This document shows, in pieces, positions 44,566 through 55,834 of a stretch of DNA of 64,000 nt. Both the position numbers and the translations under genes were made by a program. The notes under the pieces are model-generated. The model did no database searches and was not told where the DNA came from. It saw nothing but the letters and a program-made list of their open reading frames with translations. Positions within the stretch are counted from its first letter, which is position 1, and each line of letters starts with the position of its first letter. The stretch is from Laburnicola sp. R22_1 (Eukaryota; Ascomycota; Dothideomycetes; Pleosporales; Didymosphaeriaceae): positions 1 to 64,000 of the forward strand of contig JACONQ010000017.1 of NCBI GenBank assembly GCA_014281115.1. Reading direction: 5' to 3'.

Positions 44566-46140
44566 TCACACATACCCCGCCCTCAACAACTTATTCCCAA
44601 ATTCCAACAAAAAGTAATCCGCGTACACTAGCCCATGATCCCAATACGGCTGATGCGCATGCTCATTCTTATTCGTAGTCGAATTCCTCAAAATCGCTTC
44701 GAAGCCGCTCCCCTTGACATGCAACGGCTTAGGCCCACTGCCGTCGCCATTGACTCCGTTGGTCAGCTTCGATGCTGACTCGAATGAAGCAAAGTCGCGG
44801 TCGAGAGCCATGTCCAGTGTCTCGCCCACGATCTGCAAAGCAAGCTCCAGGAAGTCAGTATCAGAGTCCGATAGGGCTTTGGCGTCTTCCGAAGGCAATG
44901 CTTGGAGTGCTTGGTGAATGATAAGCAAACCGTTCGCTGTGATGACCCCTGCAGAGACGTCCCTCAATGGCTCTTTCTCGTCGTCTTGTGGGGAATCGAA
45001 ATCCCAGGCCGGAACCAGATGATGGTGCCACTTCCCTTTCCCTTCCTCGCATCTCTGTAGAAAGTACTTTGCACATTGAATGGCCGTATAGAGATATTTC
45101 TTGTCCTTGGTCCAACTATAAGTTTGCGCAAAGCCCATGATGGCCCAGGCTTGGCCACGCGACCATGTCGAATCGTCCTTGTGGCCTTGGTTCGTCATCT
45201 TGGCTTGCGGCTTTCCAGTCTGCGGTGAGAAATTGACGAGATGGTAGGAAGAATGGTTTGGTCGGAGGATCTCGTGGATGATGGTGTCGGCATGCTGGGT
45301 TGCGATTTGTATGAGACGGTCATCTTTCTGTGTGTGGCCGACCCAGTAGAGAAGATCAAGATCTGCAGCGTGTGAGTGAATATCAAAGCCTGTTTTTTGC
45401 TTCGAAAGGGAATTGGATGGCAAACTTACTGCACATGCTGTCGATGATAACTAAGAAGTTTTGTTCCATGTCGGTAATCGAATAACGATCATTGATAGCG
45501 ACATCCCAGCTTCGGATAGCTTTCACTCGTTCATCCCATCGACTTGCCAATGCATACGCTGCTTTCACAACACTGTTCAGGGTTTCGGCATTTCCCGTCA
45601 ACTCGTAGTCTTTCTGAAGAGCTGGCTGGACAATGAAGCCCATGTCATGCGTATCTGTGCGCCCAGACATCTCATTAATGGCAACTGACCAGTGACGCCC
45701 GAGGTTCAGCAACTGGTCCTTAAGCTGGGAAGCTGGGTGTGAGGGCAGGTCGATGACCCTCGGATATCTGATCGAGCGTTCTATGAGCGTGTAAATGCAT
45801 CCTGGAAAGAAGCCGCAGGTCCAAAAGTCGGCCTCGCGGTACTCGTAGCGCCCTGCATCAGGTCCGATCTGAGGAACCGTGTGCGGATATGCCGCTAGAG
45901 GTGCCTGACTGATTCAGTGGCTAATCGCAGACATCGTTCGGTAGTCGTACCTGTTGCTGTAGACCTCTTTGCGCAACCTGAACAATCTTTGCGATTACGT
46001 TCTCAGAGTAGAGTTCGCTAAGATCTATCCCCTTGGCTCTTGACGATGTCAGTAAGAACAGCACTAATGCAGACAAGCACCTACTTTAGGTCCGTCGCCG
46101 AGTGCTTGACTTGCGCCGAAGCTTCTGCCTTTGCACCCAT
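44566..46140 (-). CDS. GH88 unsaturated glucuronyl hydrolase
   Basis: Four exons on the minus strand (46,085-46,140; 45,951-46,038; 45,430-45,904; 44,566-45,362) with introns of 46, 46 and 67 nt give 471 aa. Family hallmarks are ADFWTCGFFPGCIYTLIERS, GRTDTHDMGFIVQPAL (with the conserved Asp region), NLDLLYWVGHTQKDDRLI, STWSRGQAWAIMGFAQTYSW, WDFDSPQDDEKEPLRDVSAG (the second conserved Asp) and WDHGLVYADYFLLEF near the end. These enzymes hydrate the double bond of unsaturated uronic acids left by polysaccharide lyases. No signal peptide is present, so it should act on imported oligosaccharides in the cytosol. It is divergent from the GH5 gene. Confidence 0.92.
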
Positions 46141-46823
46141 ATCGGCCGCGCTCTTCTCGGCGTTTGATGATTTTCAAAATCCTCTTTGCGAAGTCACCTT
46201 ACCATGAGCCAAGTCTTTAAAATACCAATTGGCTATGGTATTACTAACCGCGCTACCAAACACAAAACAATTGACGGACAGAGTTCGTGTTGAAGCACAT
46301 GCCAGAGCCAGAGCTCCGCTGCAGCCTGCGGGGTAATGATAATAAATCTCGGAGCAGTTCGACGCGAGGAGCATGGCTAAATCCGGATCGCCATTCATCC
46401 GATGCCCGCACCCGGCCGTTGTTCTCTAAACAAACCGACACCCGCTCGGCAACCGTCGTCCCTGCGCAACCATCGACGGATATGGGTAGTTTGTGGGGAA
46501 ATTATCCATCGTGACCACGCTGCATCGGTGCTCCCATATCCCGGAATGGCTTTGGTACCTTACATAGCCTCACGCCCATCGGCCCAGATCATTTTCCACT
46601 TGGAAGCTGGGGGCACCTGAGCTATCCAGGCATGGCCTCAGAGCTCCCCGCATGCAAGTACTATTGGATTTTTCTGGGCTCAAGTCTGGGTCTCATTCGT
46701 GCAATTAATTTCGCGCAATACGGCGGGCCGAGGCATGAATGCATATACCATAAGAAACCAGGTTCACAAGTGATGGTGAACCCGACCAGAGGTTGCTGTG
46801 CACTTCGGTGACTTTATACCACC
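46141..46823. promoter_or_regulatory. Divergent promoter: GH88 / GH5
   Basis: 683 bp between divergent start codons. It contains GGCTAAA (46,375-46,381), the XlnR-type core, and GTGGGG (near 46,495) and CTGGGG (near 46,609), which fit the CreA carbon-repressor consensus SYGGRG. These are short matches and only suggest carbon-source control. The bidirectional arrangement suggests joint regulation of the two enzymes. Confidence 0.45.
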
Positions 46824-48178
46824 ATGTTGTTCACTTGCGCATTTGCCCCACTGCTCTTGAGCTCGATTGCTGCAGCACTCCCTTCACCTGCAGTCAAAAG
46901 GGACACGGCTTTGCTCCCATTTTCGACCAAAGGGAGAGATATTATCGACAGTAATGGCGACATCTTCCATTACAAGGCCACTAATTGGCCTGGTCACCAG
47001 GAGATTATGATTCCGGAAGGTCTCCAGCACGCTTCGATCGCGGACATTGTTGCCTGGATTCCGAAGTTCGGCCTCAATTCCGTACGAATGGCCTTTGCGA
47101 CCGAAATGATCGATGATATCTACAGCAACAGTCCCGACCAAACGTTGGAGAGGTCCGTCATCAACGCTTTGGGTCAGGAAAATGGCACCCTAGTGCTGGG
47201 ACAGATCCTGGAAAACAACCCGCAATTTACGGAACAAACAACGAGGTTGGAAGTATGGGATGCAGTGGCCAAGGAACTCGCTACCCAAGGCGTCATCCTT
47301 CATCTCGACAACCACGTATCGAAGGCGTTTTGGTGCTGCGGCGAGAATGACGGGAACGGCTGGTTTGGCGAAAAGTACTTTCCCGTCGACAACTGGATCC
47401 GCGGATGGTCGTATATCGCAAAGCACGTGAGTGTTTCTGGTCTACGGGTAGGGCTGAGGGCGAAACTGACAAAATACAGGCAAAAGAGAATTGGCCTACG
47501 TTCGCTTCCGTCGGACTTCGTAATGAACTTCGCAGAGCCACCAATGCCGAGCCCGTGGATTGGTATACCTGGTATATCCACATGACCGCGGCGGCAGACG
47601 CCGTTCACGAATCTGATCCCGATGCGCTGATCTTCTTCTCCGGTCTGAGCTACGACACGTTCATTGATCCAATCCCGCTCGGGAAGACACTGCACGGTAC
47701 TGCTGGAACATCGACTGCGGGCAAGACTGCCAAATTTGTGCCGAGCGACTTTGCGTGGCAAAACAAGATCGTACTTGAAATCCACAAGTACGACTTCGAA
47801 GCAACCCAGGACCCATGCCCAACATTCAAGTCGAAGTGGTATAAACGCGGCTTCCAATCTGTCAATCCCTCGGATCCAGAAACCAAGTACCTGTTCCCAA
47901 TGGCGATAACCGAATGGGGCTTTATCCATAACGGAGTGTGGTGGAAGCAAACAACGTACAGCAAGTGTATGGTTGAGATGGTACGGGACTACCAGGTCAG
48001 CTGGATGCAGTGGGAGATTTCGGGCAGCTTCTATCTCCAGACCAGGCCGGGTAGGACGCCCCAAACAATTCAAGGGTTGGAAGAGTTCTGGGGACTGTTG
48101 AACTACACGTGGGACGGCGTGCGCGACCCGGTAACGATAGAGAACAGCTTGGATAAGATGGTTGCTGCTCTAGGGTAG
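46824..48178 (+). CDS. Secreted GH5-type glycoside hydrolase
   Basis: Exons 46,824-47,426 and 47,480-48,178, joined over a 53-nt intron with a CTGAC branch, give 433 aa. A signal peptide (MLFTCAFAPLLLSSIAAALP) is followed by a Lys-Arg processing site (AVKRDT). The cellulase-superfamily barrel shows KATNWPGHQEIMIPEGL, FGLNSVRMAFATEM, VILHLDNHVSKAFWCC, SVGLRNELRR (acid/base Glu), WYTWYIHMTAAADAVHE, IVLEIHKYDFEA and AITEWGF (nucleophile Glu). Several GH5 subfamilies cut glucans, mannans or other beta-linked chains, and the motif set does not fix the substrate. It would act outside the cell and feed the neighbouring MFS importer. Confidence 0.9.
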
Positions 48179-48948
48179 GCAGAGCTCCGTGCTGCCAAAG
48201 CGCTGAGATCGACTCCTAGATAGAAGTAGCATGCTATTCGACGAACCGTGGTAGCAACGCGTCCAAGTGGCGAAATGTGATATTTTCGTATTCTTATGCG
48301 CTGTCCCGATGGTTTCGAGATGGAAGTGATGATGGAAGAAATGGTACTGCCTCCGAAGTCCAGTTCTTCCCTTTCGCGCCATACCACATTTATCCTAGCA
48401 CCACAAAAAACTTGCCCTCACATGGCGAACAATCCGAGCCTGTTGATGCAGTGGTCGCTCCTCAAAAACCAGCGGCTTCATTAGCCTTCGTGGATCTCAT
48501 TCTCCTCCGCATAACGGCATGATTCCTCACGACGCGGCTCGAACCATAGCGCACCCACTTTTTTACGCTCTTTTTGTTTCTTTTTTTGTCATGTTATTTG
48601 AGATGAAAGCCTTTGTCGCCCTACCCCTAGGTAGATTAAATTATTAACACGCCGCACCCCTGGCGTCCACAGCCTCGGCCCGCCTCCTCCACATTCTTGT
48701 TCGTGGAGTTTTTCCCCTCGCCTCGCACCCCGCACCGTTGATCTCCCAGATAGGCAATGGCCCGACGCCCGTAGGCGAGTCCACAACCATTCTGGAATGC
48801 CCTGATATTGCTCTACAGGTAATAAAATATGTTGGGGGTACAAATTGCGGTGCGAAGACCGGGATTGCCCGTCGCACGCGCAGCTGTTCAGACTTTCTGA
48901 GAACTGCAGACACATTGTTTGTTGTGAAGGTCTGTATCCGGCAGCGCC
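48179..48948. other. Intergenic region with a euchromatic repeat copy
   Basis: 770 bp between GH5 and the MFS gene on the same strand. It holds copy 10 of the dispersed 95-bp repeat (48,558-48,645). The rest has no supported frame and should include the MFS promoter. Confidence 0.6.
48558..48645 (+). repeat. Dispersed 95-bp repeat, copy 10 (unmutated, euchromatic)
   Basis: Reads CTTTTTTACGCTCTTTTTGT, then TTTGTCATGTTATTTGAGAT, GAAAGCCTTTGTCGCCCTAC and CCCTAGGTAGATTAAATTAT. It keeps the C and G bases that are T or A in the subtelomeric copies. It therefore looks like the least RIP-affected member and shows the family also sits next to active genes. Confidence 0.88.
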
Positions 48949-50770
48949 ATGGCGACGACGACGACGACGACGACGACGGACCCTCGAGAAGAGAACACGC
49001 CGGTGGACTGGAGGAATGCGAATACGATCGCGCCAACGGATGCGCCGAAGCGGTCGCCGTGGAAGGCGTGGATGTACCTGTGGGAATGGTACCCCAAACA
49101 CTATCCCGAGGAAGAGCGCGTGCTACTCCGCAAGTTGGACGCTTGCTTGCTCACCTTCTGCTCGTTCATGTGTAAGAAAGAAAAGCGCTCGGATCTCTCC
49201 GTTTCGCGTTGCTGACATGAAATCAGTCTTTCTGAAATGGCTCGACTCCAGCAACATCAACAACGCCTTTGTTTCGGGCATGAAAGAAGAGCTCAATCTC
49301 TACGGCAACGAGTACTCCTTCTTCAGCACGTTTTACAATGTCGGCTATCTGGTGTGCCAGGTCCCGTCGTTGCTGATTCTCTCGCGCCCCGGCCTCGCAC
49401 GATGGTATCTGCCCTGCATGGAAGTCCTCTGGTCCATTGTGACGTTCACCCAGAGCCAAATGCGCAACAAGCACGACATCTACGGCACGCGCTTCCTGCT
49501 CGGTCTCCTCGAAACCCCCGTGGCATCGGGAACAACCTACGTGCTGGGGTCCTGGTACCGCCCCGAGGAAGTCTTCAAACGCACCGGAGTGTGGTTCGTC
49601 TCGAACAACATCGCCGTCATGTTCGGCGGCTATCTGCAGAAGGCGGCGTACGAGAATTTGAACGGCGTGGGTGGCATGGCGGGCTGGCGGTGGCTCTTCA
49701 TCATCGATGGCATCATCTCGCTGCCCATTGCTCTCGCTGGCTTCTTCATCTTCCCCGGCCTCCCGTCGAGCAAGAAGCCATGGTGGCTCACCGAAGCCCA
49801 ACACGCCCTCGCCATCAAGCGCGTCCGCGACGTAGGCATCGAGCCAAGCAAGAAGCTAAGCTGGAACATCTTCAAGCGGACGCTGCGCAGATGGGAATTC
49901 TACGTCGGCGTTATTGCTTATACGTTGTGAGTCCCCTCCCTCCGTCCGGCTGTAGTGTGCGTTCCACCTCTCTGCGCAGTTTCTAACGCGACGGTTCCAT
50001 AGCTTCCTCTCCTCCTCGTACCCGCACGGCCAAATGGCGCTCTGGCTCAAAGACCTCCGCACAAAATACAACGCCTACACCGTCGGCGAAATCAACGTGA
50101 TCCCCACAGGCGCGCAAGGCGTGTCCGTCGTCGCGGCCCTCCTCGCAACCTCGCTCTGCATGATCTACCCGCTCTGGGCCGTCTTCAGCGTCGTCCAAGC
50201 CATCTACATGTTCGCCAACATAGTCCTGCTCGTCTGGGACATCCCCAAGGGCCTGCATTGTACGTGGCGCTGAACTGAACTATTGTGAAAAAAAAAACGA
50301 AGGAGGCGGGTGCTAACGAAAAGACAGTCACGTCGTACTACCTCCTCGGCGTGTCGGCGGCTATAACGCCCATCCTAATGCCCTTCATTAACATGGCGCT
50401 GCGCGACGACGCGGAAGCCCGCGCCATTACCGTCGGCGCAATGGTGCGTTTCCCCCCTCTCCCCAACTCCATGTGCAACCAGACCAGACTAACGCGCCCC
50501 AAGCTCACCCTCGGCTGGGCCATCTTCTCCTTCTACCCGCCCGTCGTGTTCCCGCAGGTCGAAGCCCCGCGGTGGAAAAAAGGATACTCGGTCAACATTG
50601 CGTTTGTCTTCTTCACGTGGTTCTTCTTCATGGTAGCGCAGTGGTTGTATCGGAGGGATGAGAAGAGTCGGGAGGCGGAGGCTGCGAGGGATGAAGAGGA
50701 TGGGGTTATGGTGGGGGATAAGGGGGTGGGGGATGGGGTTGTGGTGGAGCATATTGAGGAGAGGAAGTGA
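48949..50770 (+). CDS. MFS transporter, Dal5/anion:cation symporter type
   Basis: Five exons (48,949-49,171; 49,227-49,926; 50,003-50,259; 50,328-50,443; 50,504-50,770) with introns of 55-76 nt give 520 aa and about 12 membrane segments. Family features are [73 protein letters not shown] (the A-loop region), [20 protein letters not shown] and [19 protein letters not shown]. The N-terminus has a run of eight Thr, and the tail is acidic and G-rich at DNA level. Members move organic anions such as allantoate, pantothenate and sugar acids. Next to GH88 and GH5, uptake of uronate-containing oligosaccharides or sugar acids is a reasonable inference. Confidence 0.9.
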
Positions 50771-51645
50771 AGGGGAGGGGGTTGGGGTTGGGTGGAAGTA
50801 TGCCCGGATGGTGGGATGTGGAGAGTGTGGGATGGGTTGTGTACATGTGTTTATATTGCGTGGTTTATTATAAAGTTGCCCGTGTGAAAGAAGATGTGGG
50901 TTGGAGTGAAATTTACTTCCAAGGATGCTTGTGGATGGTGGTATGAACATGCACTTGGTCGTAACCACGCGCATAAACGCCCTCTCTCCATCCTTGGAAG
51001 AATATATTGCATTCTCTCCCATCCAAAACAAACGCTCCCCGCCACCAAATAAAATCACGTGACAGCGACAAAACAATGACATCCCAGATGCGCATGCCAC
51101 GCCCAGGCCCCCAACCAGTTCAACCCTCGACCTCCGCCAAGCGGCCCCGCCCTTCGGCACCACCACAGCCCTGCCCCGCGTTAACACCAAGCGGATGGAA
51201 CATGGAAAAGTTGGCATTACGATGGCACGCGATGCAAAATCCTCGATACATGGAGTAACGATTAGCTTCTGGGCGATGACATGTCACCGATGGAATGGAT
51301 GATGATGGTCGTGTTTGGTCTATGCCTTGGTCAGGCGCGTGAGTAGTGATACAAATACAATGGAACAGCGATTAGCAGGCGCAGACGTAGAAGCTCTTCG
51401 GCCCCTCTGCTCAACCTGCCATTGATAGTGAAGGCGTGAATGGCTTTTCCTTCGGCACGGCGTCAGGCAATGTGATGGAAAGAGCGGTCCCTCGCTCGCG
51501 ATGGAACGCACATGCAATGGTGGCCATGGCCAAGCAGCTAACGTTAGCGCCACGCCCATCGGACCATCTGTCCTCCCGCAGCCCTCACCCGCACCCGCAC
51601 AGCAACAGAACGCACCACCACCTCGCCCCCCACTCCGAGCAGACC
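50771..51645. other. Intergenic region with a possible small ORF
   Basis: Apart from the 60-codon frame noted separately, no gene is seen. The right part is the ERV25 promoter. Confidence 0.55.
51076..51258 (+). CDS. Possible small protein of 60 aa
   Basis: ATG at 51,076 opens a Pro/Arg/Gln-rich frame (MTSQMRMPRPGPQPVQPSTS) that ends WNMEKLALRWHAMQNPRYME. The C-terminal part reads like real protein, but the composition of the rest could arise by chance. No family is recognised. Low confidence. Confidence 0.25.
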   Translation: MTSQMRMPRPGPQPVQPSTSAKRPRPSAPPQPCPALTPSGWNMEKLALRWHAMQNPRYME

Positions 51646-52505
51646 ATGGACCGGCTCCCGCGCCTCGTCGCCCTCGCCCTCGTCCTCCTCCTCGCGCTCG
51701 CGGCCCCCCTCGCCGCGGCGCTGAAATTCGACCTCCACGCCGTAAGCTCGCACGAGGCGGCCAAGCACGAGCGCTGCATCCGGAACTTTGTCGCGAAAGA
51801 CCAGTTGGTTGTTGTGACTGCGATTCTGGACGGGTACCGTGGCGATGGGCAGACGGTGAACATGCATGTGCGTGGATATTTCCCTTGAGAGAGAGTGGAG
51901 GGAAGAGGGGGGAAGGAAGAAGAAAGGGAAGAGAGAAGGGGAGAAGGGGTGATGCTAACGTCGTGTGTGGACAGATTCGCGATGCCATGGGCAACGACTA
52001 CCACAAGCCCAAGGACGTGTATGGCGAGAATCGATATGCGTTTACGTCGCATGCCGACTCGGCGTTTGATGTGTGCTTTGAGAGCGTGTTGACTGGGAGT
52101 GCGTTCACCCCTCCATCCATCCATCGGCTCCTCGCCACATCCCCCCCATTCCCCGACATGGCTAACACACCCTCCACAGAACCATCCAGCAAAATGAACC
52201 CCACGCGCCACGTCGAGCTCGACATCGACGTCGGAGCCGACGCCAAAGACTGGTCCGCCATCCAAGCGGGGGAGAAGCTCAAGCCGGTAGAAGCCGAGCT
52301 ACGACGCATCGAGGAGGTGGTGGGGGAGATTGTGGCCGAGATGGACTACCTGCGGGGCAGGGAGCAGAAGCTGAGGGATACGAATGAGAGCACGAATGAG
52401 CGGGTCAAGTGGTTTGCGTTTGTGACCATGGGGATGCTGGTTAGTTTGGGGGGGTGGCAGGTGGTGTATTTGAGGAGTTATTTTAGGAGTAAGCATCTTA
52501 TTTAG
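51646..52505 (+). CDS. ERV25: p24-family cargo receptor (Erv25-like)
   Basis: Exons 51,646-51,867, 51,975-52,098 and 52,180-52,505 (introns 107 and 81 nt) give 223 aa, the usual p24 length. The signal peptide is Leu/Ala-rich ([20 protein letters not shown]). The GOLD domain shows [52 protein letters not shown] and [20 protein letters not shown] coiled coil ([19 protein letters not shown]) and one membrane span ([20 protein letters not shown]) precede the short cytosolic tail [10 protein letters not shown]. The closeness of these motifs to fungal Erv25 identifies it. It cycles between ER and Golgi in COPII/COPI vesicles and selects cargo. Confidence 0.93.
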
Positions 52506-52948
52506 GTTGGGGGGATGAGGGCATGGGGGAGGTGGGTGGAAGGGCGTGTATGAATAGTGTGGGATAGCGGGCGGGCGGATAGAGGACGAGTGGGACATGC
52601 ACAGAAAACAATTTTTTTCTGGGTTTCACTTTTGGACCCAGTGCAGTGCGCCGGAGGGAACGAATTGGCGTTTGTTGGTAGGTAGGTACTCGGAATGAAT
52701 GCATATCACATCGTAATTTTGGCAGGTACGAATACCAGTTGTAAAGACGTTGGATGTCGTCGTCGTCAAGTTGAGTCGAGTCGAGTCGCTAAGCACAGGT
52801 GCTTTGATGAGGGCATCCATTTGATCTTACTAAAATAGAGATGTATATACAATTTTCGATCAAGGGTGCTTAGAAAGAAAGATAGTACAATCACCACACT
52901 TCTTCCCTCAAGCCCCACAATACCTCCCCATTCACCCACTTCTCCTTC
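52506..52948. other. Intergenic region
   Basis: 443 bp between the convergent ERV25 and eIF2B-like genes. No feature is recognised. Confidence 0.6.
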
Positions 52949-54530
52949 CTACCCAAAGATCCTTCTCTCCAACTCGCCCACCTCCGCCGCAACACCTCCC
53001 ACCCCCTCACTGTCCAAAACCCCCCTCTCCGTCACATACCCATCCACAAACTCGGCACCCACCCACTCAAACCACTCGCCAAACACCACCACACTGCCGC
53101 CCCCGTCCCGATGCCCAATCCTCGGCCCAATCTCCCTCCTCGCCTCATCCCCCCAAGCATCCATAACCTCCCTCTCCCCATGCACCTCCCTCTCCCCATC
53201 TTCCGCGTCCCTCCCCCGCGCAACAATCTTATCCACATCACTCACCACCACAACCTGCGCCTTCGGATTCGCACTCTTAACGCACAAGGCCGCCGCCAAA
53301 CTGCCTATTTTATTCGACACGTGGCCAGCCGCAGAGATCCTGTCTGCGCCTAGGAGCAGCAAGTCTGCGGCTTGAGCGGCGTGCGCGACGGCGCAGTCGG
53401 GGAGGATGACGAGATGGAGGCGGGCGCGGGCGGCGGGGGAGGTGGAGGATAGGATTTGGGAGGCGAGGGTTGCGCCTTCGAAGTTGGGGCGGGATTCGAG
53501 GATGTAAAGGGTGAGGGTTAGGTGGGTGAGGGTGGAGAGGGTGGAGACGAGGGCGGAGCGGATGGTGGAGCTGTTGCTTAGGGTGAGGATTGTGAGGGTG
53601 GGGGGTTGGAGAGGCGCTGCGGGGGGTGGGGGCCGTTAGTACCTTTCTTTCTTCGTGTGGTAGTGTGAGGTTTGGAGGGGACCGGGGGGGGGGATTTACC
53701 TGGCGACAGTACGCTCGCAGACGCTCTGCGAAGTTTTCTCCCAAGCGGATGCCTGCTTCTTTTCGCTTTTCGAGGATGCGCGTGATTTGCCGCTTGGCCA
53801 TGTTTGTGAGGTCGTCTGCGGTTTTCTTCTTCTTCGAGTCCATGCTGTCCCACAGGCGTTTGATTTCGTCGAGGGCGCGCAGAAGACAGCATGTTATGGC
53901 CGCGCTCATGCTAGGCCGAGCGGCGCTCAGCGCTTTGGCAGCCTGCACCGTCATCACCCATAGCTGGTCTCTGTTCTCCGCTGTCAATGCCGCAGCCACG
54001 ATGAGCGAGGAGAGATCCGACAGCGCGGAATCGGCCATTTCTCGGGCGCCCGAGACGAAGTTGTTTTTAAGATGGTCGACGGCGTCTTGGAGCGCGTGAT
54101 TATACTCGGTGTTCTCTGGTAGTTCTGGTCTGGATGGTAGAGGCTCCGCCTCTTCACTCCCGGGTCGAAGACTACGTCCATTCGAGTCAGTGTCATCGAT
54201 CGTAGCTAGTGTTCTGAAAGAAGAGGCGCTTGAAGTCGAATGTGAGACACGCGGGCGACTGAGTTTTCGGCGCAGGCGTTGCCACCGACAGAGCTTCTCG
54301 CGTTGTGCATCAGTGGCTGGAGCGCGCACTGGCTCCTGATGGTCCAGCTCACTGGACTTCTGGCGAGAAATTGGCGTTCCACCCGGCATTATCGTTGTCA
54401 TATTTGACGAGAGAGGTGGAGCGGGCTCGGACACATTGCGGTAGAGAGGCGGGTGGGGTTGAGAGAAAGACGGCGAGTTTACTCGCAACGATAGTATAGA
54501 ATGCCTTGGAGCAGGGGTAGGAAGATCCAT
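52949..54530 (-). CDS. eIF2B alpha/beta/delta-family protein (apparent frameshift)
   Basis: Exon 1 runs from the ATG at 54,530 to 53,700 and exon 2 from 53,616 to 52,949. The 83-nt intron has GTAAAT, a perfect TACTAAC branch and GCAG. Exon 1 gives a Pro/Ser-rich N-terminus, basic LCRWQRLRRKLSRPRVS, then helices (MADSALSDLSSLIVAAALTA, ILEKRKEAGIRLGENFAERL). Exon 2 gives the Rossmann-like half: LTILTLSNSSTIRSALVSTL, YILESRPNFEGATLASQIL, LHLVILPDCAVAHAAQAADL, LLLGADRISAAGHVSNKIGS and VVVVSDVDKIV. The frames meet only if one base is added in the C-run of exon 2 (53,600-53,605). That is either a sequencing slip or a real frameshift. Relatives include the eIF2B regulatory subunits and methylthioribose-phosphate isomerase; the exact role is not set. 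Confidence 0.7.
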
Positions 54531-55834
54531 TACGCCAGTGAGAGACCAGGGCAAAGAGGCTCCGGTGGTGCACGCAATTGAGCAATGGAGGAGAACCGAC
54601 AAGAACCGTGTGGCGATGGAATTTTAACCATTGCTACAATCGAATGTGTAACGGCGCTACGCAAGAAGCGGTGCGGTATACGTAGCAACATCCAAAAGTA
54701 ATTTAAACTTACCCATTCTCGTCGTCGTGGCCCGTCATTGTCGGTGGTCAAACGCCGCGAGCAAACGACCTCGGTGTGTGCTTTCCGCTCACTCTCGGGG
54801 GCTGCAACCTGCGCTATTGCGCAGCGTACTCATTTAAACTCAATCAAGATTCGTTCGTAGAAGTGCGAGGTCGTGACCATAGTAGATATGACACACTTTA
54901 GATCCGTCGTTGTGAAGAGTGACTGTTCAAATGAGGTTGGAGAAGAAAGACGTCAAGCCTCTGTCATTCCACAAGAGGCTAGCGGCACTCGTCATGCCTC
55001 ACCAAGTTGACCACAACTACCATGAGGATGTGCTGTAAAGGACTTCAAAGTGTCGGAATGTTCAGCATCATGCTGAGATATCATTCTATGTCATGATTAA
55101 GTGCTTACGGATCCAATTTCTTCTGTCGAACTAATCAACGGCACCAGCTCATACCTAGGTACCTCTGCGACACTGGCTATCCGCGAACGTCATCGACCGT
55201 GCTAGCTAGGTATCCAGATGTTGCACTGAGGTATTCCACTTATCGACTATACAGCTTTCTTCGGTAGTTTCAAGGATGCTGTCTTCCGCCTTTCAACTTC
55301 CAGAGAAATATCTTTTAAGCCATCGATTCGCCTTCCAGACGTATAGTGTCATAATTAGAAATTCCCAAGATCTCATGAAAGAAATTCAGTAAGTCAGCCA
55401 TTACCATGTCTATTCAAAGATGCCATTCTTACCTCGTTTTTGCCACCGAAGCACTGCGCACATGGCAGATCATACACTACCTATACAACCATCTTCACGC
55501 CAACTAAAAACGCGGAAGTAGACCTAGGCTAACGAATTGTAGACTGTAACACGGGAGCAAAGAAAGCAAACGTCTCCCATGCAACAAGGCCTCCTCATCT
55601 CTCTACACGCAACTCTATCCACACCCCGCCAGACATCAAGCAAGCTGGAGGCGAGACAACACACACACAAAACACACCACATACCCCAGCACACCACACA
55701 CATCTCTCAAAAGCACCCAAAAAGCAACCAATTCCATAAGCGAATAACTCAAGTTAAATCCTATCCCATCCCAATTCCCCTGTCCGCCCCTTGTGCGACC
55801 CACACACCCTCACTTTCCTCCCCACCCCACTCCT
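54531..55834. other. Long intergenic region
   Basis: 1.3 kb with no supported gene. Frames on the + strand at 55.58-55.93 kb are His/Thr/Pro-rich shadows of the downstream minus-strand gene and its 3' UTR. Confidence 0.6.

Noticed and set aside
48738..49175. Frames with Asp- or Arg-runs on both strands at the MFS start
   Set aside because: They are out-of-frame readings of the poly-Thr codon run in the MFS N-terminus.
52866..53375. Ser/Thr/Pro-rich + strand ORF of 169 codons
   Set aside because: Antisense to the Rossmann-like exon of the eIF2B-family gene; the composition follows from G-rich coding on the other strand.
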